64,000 nt of DNA, taken from assembly GCA_945873105.1 (NCBI GenBank), contig CAMCBW010000007.1, positions 1-64,000 of the forward strand, read 5' to 3'. The notes below the pieces were generated by a model. The model made no database searches. It saw only the letters and a list, made by a program, of their open reading frames with translations, and was not told where the DNA came from. The position numbers and the translations under genes are program-made. The stretch is from Tangfeifania diversioriginum. GTDB lineage: Bacteria; Bacteroidota; Bacteroidia; Bacteroidales; Prolixibacteraceae. Positions 59,732-64,000 of this stretch are shown piece after piece. Position 1 is the stretch's first letter. Each line of letters begins with the position of its first letter.

Positions 59732-61867
59732 CTATTTAGTTTGTTTTTCCTGATCAAGAATGAAATAAATGTTTTCTGCAATCGGCGCCGGAATGATCAT
59801 CATGCCCCCATAATTGCCGGTTACACTGTTATGGGTATCAGGATAGGCATAGTCGTAATCGCCGCGTTGGTATGCTTCATAACTTTCGGGAAGGTTGTGC
59901 GGAAACCAGTTCTGATCGGTATGGATGTTCATCCATTGAATGGCCGCATTGGTGATCCCCTTTTGGTATTTCAACCAGTCAATTTCCGGATCAATAGCTG
60001 TCCAGCTAATGTTTCGTTTCGACAGGGTACTGAAAACAGAAAGCACTTCCCACTGCACATGGTCGCGCACCCAGTTGGCAAAGTACCAGTCGCTAGAACT
60101 CAAAACAGGTTTGGTAAAGTAAAGGTTGTTCACCTTTTCGGGTTCCCAAAAATGGGTGAACACCAGGAGGGTGCGCATCCAGTAAATGGCTTTTTGCTTG
60201 TATTTCTGATCGCCCGATTCCTGAAAAGCCAGGTAATTGGCCAGCGACGCATGCCCGGCAGCCAACAGATTGGCGGCATGCAAAGGGGTTTCCCAATAAT
60301 CGCCGGCTTCAGGCCGCTGCATGTTCAGGCAAAAATCCACGGCTCTTCTTGCCGCTTCGGCATATTTTTTATCCCCTGTTTTGTAGCCGATATCAAACAA
60401 CTTGATGGCAGGATTGATGGTGATATCGAGCGCCGTCTCGCCTGTTAAACCCATGGGTTCGATAAATGAGGTAGCCACCATGAAATCATCCTTCCCAACC
60501 ATGTCGGGATTGAAAGGAAAAGAACCATCGGCTTGTTGTTTGGCTATGATTCTATCACCTTCTTTCTTCATTCCGTCCAAATCGCTGCCAGTCTGCCTTC
60601 TTTTGTTATCCATCTGTGTTAAAGACCATTCAATTTTCTTTTTCAATTCTTTGGCCAAGGGGGTATTCTTATTTTCCGCAACATATCGCTGAAGGAATTC
60701 GGGGGCGTTTGGTCTGGCTTTGTCGCTGGGGCGCTGCAATAACCCAAACCCTTCACCTTCGTGCCAGAAGTTGGTGTTGTAGGCATTGGCGATGAGGCGC
60801 AGTGTTTCCTGGTAACTCCATCTTGGCCCGGTTGGTTCAGGCAACCCGTGACGTTTCACCCAATCGGTCAGGGCAGAAACGCTGTTGCCTTCGGTTAGCC
60901 ACAAATCAGCGTCAAAATTGATCATTTGACCGATCTTCAATTCCAAAGGTATTTGTGCCACCACTTCGTTTTCGTGACCTTCGATGGTGGCGTCCGGTAC
61001 CATCAGGCCCATCAGCTGGTTGTTTTTTCTGTCTACAAAATTAGGCGATGAAAATACAGGTTGCTGCAGATGCTCACGGTAGTTGAACCACCGGGTGGCC
61101 AGCTGGTTTGGATCCCACGATAGGGCAATGGCGGTTCCTTCGATGCTGATGGCCATTACCGGAGCGGTCACCTTGAAGGGATGGGGAGCCATCCGCAAAG
61201 CCCACGGATCTTTAAAAAAGTCGGTGCCACTTGTCCACTCATCTGCAATTGCCCAATCGACACCTGGCAAAATAGCATCCTCTTTTTTTGTCCCGAAAGA
61301 TGATTCACCCACTTTTAGCCAGGGGCCGCGAATGTAACAGGCATTGTAATTCCCGGTCGATTTCAGCCGGTATTTAAGTTTCAGCAAAGCGGTGTTTGGA
61401 ACCAGCGTAATCGAAACCTTTCCTACCAGTGCCGGCTCGGTGAAAGGATAAACCATCCAGTTGTCGAAAGAGGTCTTCCGAAGCACATCGCGCACCACCA
61501 CCGATTTAACCTCAAACTCAAGCGTTTCTCCTCCCTCCTCCTGTTTTTTTGAGACGGTCTGTGCCACCAGCTGCATGGGTATATCCTGATCACGCAGCAT
61601 GATTTCGCCCAAATGTTCCAGAACGGCCATGAATCTCCCTGAGCCTGTCGAAATTTCACCCCAGCCCCAGCCATTCAAGCGTTTGAAAAGCTGCACCTGA
61701 ATTTTGTCGTTTTTTAGTTCCACCGATTCGTTGGCATAACTGGTTCGTACATACCGATGCTTAACACCGGATTTGATGTCAGCAAGGTTGGAAGTTTGTG
61801 CACCAGCACTGATGCAAACAAGCACCAGGCATTGCCATCCAATTAGTCGGCTCAGTATTGGTTTCAT
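59732..61867 (-). CDS. Secreted two-domain protein with alpha/alpha-toroid-like C-terminus (711 aa), unknown
   Basis: A 711-residue exported protein (signal peptide about 1-23). The first half (about 25-330) is beta-rich ('VRTSYANESVELKNDKIQV', 'FEVKSVVVRDVLRKTSF', 'LKLKYRLKSTGNYNACYIRG'), like the supersandwich domains of some glycosidases. The second half (about 340-700) is helical with repeats typical of toroid enzymes ('WSYQETLRLIANAYNTNFW', 'DKKYAEAARRAVDFCLNMQ', 'HAANLLAAGHASLANYLAF', 'NWVRDHVQWEVLSVF'). The design resembles GH or PL toroid families, but no signature fixes one. It lies 18 bp after the GH78 stop and probably acts with it. Confidence 0.6.
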   Translation of the reverse strand: MKPILSRLIGWQCLVLVCISAGAQTSNLADIKSGVKHRYVRTSYANESVELKNDKIQVQLFKRLNGWGWGEISTGSGRFMAVLEHLGEIMLRDQDIPMQLVAQTVSKKQEEGGETLEFEVKSVVVRDVLRKTSFDNWMVYPFTEPALVGKVSITLVPNTALLKLKYRLKSTGNYNACYIRGPWLKVGESSFGTKKEDAILPGVDWAIADEWTSGTDFFKDPWALRMAPHPFKVTAPVMAISIEGTAIALSWDPNQLATRWFNYREHLQQPVFSSPNFVDRKNNQLMGLMVPDATIEGHENEVVAQIPLELKIGQMINFDADLWLTEGNSVSALTDWVKRHGLPEPTGPRWSYQETLRLIANAYNTNFWHEGEGFGLLQRPSDKARPNAPEFLQRYVAENKNTPLAKELKKKIEWSLTQMDNKRRQTGSDLDGMKKEGDRIIAKQQADGSFPFNPDMVGKDDFMVATSFIEPMGLTGETALDITINPAIKLFDIGYKTGDKKYAEAARRAVDFCLNMQRPEAGDYWETPLHAANLLAAGHASLANYLAFQESGDQKYKQKAIYWMRTLLVFTHFWEPEKVNNLYFTKPVLSSSDWYFANWVRDHVQWEVLSVFSTLSKRNISWTAIDPEIDWLKYQKGITNAAIQWMNIHTDQNWFPHNLPESYEAYQRGDYDYAYPDTHNSVTGNYGGMMIIPAPIAENIYFILDQEKQTK

Positions 61868-61885
61868 GATGAATATTTTTCTATG

Positions 61886-64000
61886 TTATGGATATGATTC
61901 GATCTGGTAATTACCCGAAGAAATGAGCAGTCTATTTTTCGGTGTTTGGTCGTAGTGGCTGTTCGTTGGGTTCAGGTCAAATTTTTGCTGGACGCCATTT
62001 ACCAATACCTTCACCCTACTTCCAGGCAAAATTACATTGGCCTTGCAGTTAACCGGAACCTTTATCGTGAGGGTAAATTTTCCTTTTACATCCTTCACCC
62101 AGGCAACTTCTATCAACCCATGAACAGAATGGTAACTGGCTTCCGCATGATTGATCCCATCCACGAATTTGGGTTCCACATCAATTACCCCAAATCCCGG
62201 ATGGTCTGCATTCGAATTGATCCCGGCAACATGCCGGATCAGAAAATTATCGACAAATCCCATAAAATAGTGAATATGCGATGCTCCATCGGGCCAGTGT
62301 TCCCAAAGGGTTGTTGCCCCATTTTTAAGCATAAAACCATAACCTGGATAGGTGTCGTTGATGGCTACTTTATAGGCTAAATCGGCATATCCCTTTTGTG
62401 GCAACAATTCCCATAGCACAAGCCCGGTAAAGATTCCCCCATAGATGTGCATCTCGCGGTTCACAGTAATGTCATGAATCAAATCGTTTAATACTTTTTC
62501 CTGATGTTCTGGTTTAACCAATCCATAATACAATGCTAAGGCATTTGGCCCCTGCCGGTAATCAGTGGAGTCAATACCTTCAAACCGTTGTAAATCTTTG
62601 TTAAAGAAATAAGTATAGGCAGCTTCTTTAACCACATCAGCTTTTTTCTGCAAGGTTTTGAGGTCTGAAGTTTTGCCAATCACTTTTGCCATTTCCATCA
62701 TCCGTGTAAGTACCTGATAGTAGTTCATGGTTACATAAACTTCCTCTCCTTCATTGGGGTGATTGCCATAAGGCGACGACCAATCGGATAAGACATCGGT
62801 GAATAAACCGGGCTTTTCTTTAACCTGATTAAGGCTCCAGACACTTTCGACAAAGTGCATCATTTTATCCCAGTATTGTTCAATAATTCGCGTATCGCCG
62901 TAGTAATTGTACATGTAATATGGAAGTTGAACACCGGCGGAACCCCATAGCGGCGATTTCCCAGAAACATACCTGCTGTCAGGAGCAATGACAGAAAGTG
63001 CGCCTGTTTCTTTGTTTTGCCCATCGAAGATGTCCCGAATAAACTTGGTCATTGATGCAGCCAAATCGTAATTACCCATGCCCATTTCTATTCCGGTAAC
63101 CGCATCACCCATCCAGCCATTTTTTTCGCGGTGCGGACAATCAGTTGGAATACTATGCAGGTTTGAAATCATGGCTTTATCGCACAGTTGATGAATGGCA
63201 TTAATTGTTGGGTCAGAACATTCAAACTTTCCAACCTGTGTAACGTCAGAGTTCACCAGGCAAACATCAATTTCATCTTTGGTTAACTGATTCTCATGGC
63301 CCTTAATTAGAAAATACCTAAATCCCTTGTAAGAAAAATGACAGGTGGCTATTTCGCCCGGAACACCTTTGGCTATATATGCCGATTGTTGCAACCCTCC
63401 GGGTTGGTCCAGATCCATTACATTTTCTTTTTCGCCATAGTACACGCTGATTCGGGTACCTTTTGGTGCATTAACCCTGATACTGATCCAGCCTGCCATG
63501 TTGGTTCCTGCATCACCCCAAACCTCTTTTCTCCAACCCCTGGTTTCTACCTGAACTGGTTTTGTTTTTTTAACTATGCGGATAGGTTCGTTTAACTGTG
63601 CTTTCAATTTACCTCCGGGCGAAGGTGCTGTATTTACTTTGTCCCATGAATTTGTATCGATTCCCGGCTCATTCCAGCCCGCAACTTCTTTGGTGGCATC
63701 GTAAATCTCGCCCATGTGCGGGTCGTCGTAAACCACTGGCCCTCCGGCAACTTTCCAGCTCAGGTCGCTAATAATGTCTTCTTCTGAACCATCGGTGTAA
63801 GTAATTCTGAACCGGCATTTTAATTTGGGTTGACCAATATAACCTCCCTTTTTCCAAAAACTCCAGTGGTCGTTGGCAAGTAAACCGTAATTGCCTCGTC
63901 CCAGCATTACACCAATCGCATTTTGGCCTTTCCTGAAATATTCGCTTACATCGTGTGCCACATAAAGTACGGTCTGTGGGTAGTTTGTCCACCCCGGGTC
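61886..64000 (-). CDS. GH78 alpha-L-rhamnosidase (5' end outside window)
   Basis: The frame is open to base 64000, so the N-terminus is missing; the residues before the GTG at 63959 ('PGWTNYPQTVLY') continue the family motif of the N-terminal domain. About 700 residues are visible: N-terminal beta domains ('VWNEPGIDTNSWDKV'-like region), the catalytic toroid with 'IPTDCPHREKNGWMGDA', which holds the general-acid region of GH78, 'DWSSPYGNHPNEGEEVY', 'GFMLKNGATTLWEHWPDG' near the end of the toroid, and the C-terminal beta domain. GH78 inverts and releases alpha-L-rhamnose. As the first gene read in this window it precedes the 711-residue unknown by 18 bp. Confidence 0.92.
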   Translation of the reverse strand, partial: DPGWTNYPQTVLYVAHDVSEYFRKGQNAIGVMLGRGNYGLLANDHWSFWKKGGYIGQPKLKCRFRITYTDGSEEDIISDLSWKVAGGPVVYDDPHMGEIYDATKEVAGWNEPGIDTNSWDKVNTAPSPGGKLKAQLNEPIRIVKKTKPVQVETRGWRKEVWGDAGTNMAGWISIRVNAPKGTRISVYYGEKENVMDLDQPGGLQQSAYIAKGVPGEIATCHFSYKGFRYFLIKGHENQLTKDEIDVCLVNSDVTQVGKFECSDPTINAIHQLCDKAMISNLHSIPTDCPHREKNGWMGDAVTGIEMGMGNYDLAASMTKFIRDIFDGQNKETGALSVIAPDSRYVSGKSPLWGSAGVQLPYYMYNYYGDTRIIEQYWDKMMHFVESVWSLNQVKEKPGLFTDVLSDWSSPYGNHPNEGEEVYVTMNYYQVLTRMMEMAKVIGKTSDLKTLQKKADVVKEAAYTYFFNKDLQRFEGIDSTDYRQGPNALALYYGLVKPEHQEKVLNDLIHDITVNREMHIYGGIFTGLVLWELLPQKGYADLAYKVAINDTYPGYGFMLKNGATTLWEHWPDGASHIHYFMGFVDNFLIRHVAGINSNADHPGFGVIDVEPKFVDGINHAEASYHSVHGLIEVAWVKDVKGKFTLTIKVPVNCKANVILPGSRVKVLVNGVQQKFDLNPTNSHYDQTPKNRLLISSGNYQIESYP

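Noticed and set aside
3776-64000. SusC/SusD transporter genes
   Set aside because: Looked for TonB-dependent receptor and SusD-like proteins; none of the long frames fits.

Overview
The window looks like the chromosome of a Bacteroidota bacterium, probably a free-living, polysaccharide-degrading member of Bacteroidia or Flavobacteriia. The evidence is a type IX secretion (T9SS) C-terminal sorting domain, BACON and BspA-like repeats, many signal-peptide enzymes of Bacteroidota type, and a moderate GC content with AT-rich intergenic DNA. The genus cannot be named from this sequence.

Layout. The left edge (1-3.8 kb) holds the 3' part of a large T9SS-exported surface protein (+ strand). After it comes a decayed stretch with remnants of a PAS/histidine kinase and of a response-regulator receiver, with one small membrane protein gene between them. 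From about 3.8 kb to the right edge, practically every gene lies on the minus strand, so transcription runs from 64 kb towards 3.8 kb. This 60-kb array encodes 12 exported S1-type sulfatases (one fused to a GH78 rhamnosidase domain), a second GH78 cut by the right edge, one long GH106 enzyme and two shorter GH106-like paralogues. It also encodes two GH43-type proteins, a heparinase II/III-fold lyase, an alginate-lyase-fold lyase, an alpha-glucuronidase-like (GH67N/GH20b-type) protein and a CBM-like protein. Further genes specify two GH99/GH71/WbsX-like TIM-barrel proteins, a FAD oxidoreductase and an aldo/keto reductase with Tat-like leaders, an amidohydrolase, an FGE-fold lipoprotein and five large or medium secreted proteins that I cannot assign. 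The only plus-strand gene inside the array is an AAA ATPase with a C-terminal nuclease-like domain (21.5-23.0 kb).

How the genes fit together. Rhamnosidases, a heparinase-fold lyase, uronate-directed enzymes and a dozen sulfatases point to a sulfated, rhamnose- and uronate-containing polymer. Ulvan from green algae is the best-known example, and a sulfatase-GH78 fusion is also a known part of ulvan loci. This is inference from family content. No SusC/SusD pair, sugar transporter, intact regulator or catalytically competent sulfatase-maturing enzyme is in the window. The FGE-like protein lacks both catalytic cysteines, so these must be encoded elsewhere.

Non-coding structure. Five short elements (about 175-260 bp, two internal classes) share similar terminal inverted sequences and sit only in gaps between array genes: a MITE-like family. 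A perfect-period 74-bp tandem repeat (4 copies, two hairpins each) lies at 35.45-35.73 kb. A degenerate 53-bp tandem repeat of TTTGGC/GCCA half-sites lies directly in front of the ATPase start. Gene relics (ECF sigma factor, sulfatase N-terminus, kinase, receiver) mark past rearrangement.
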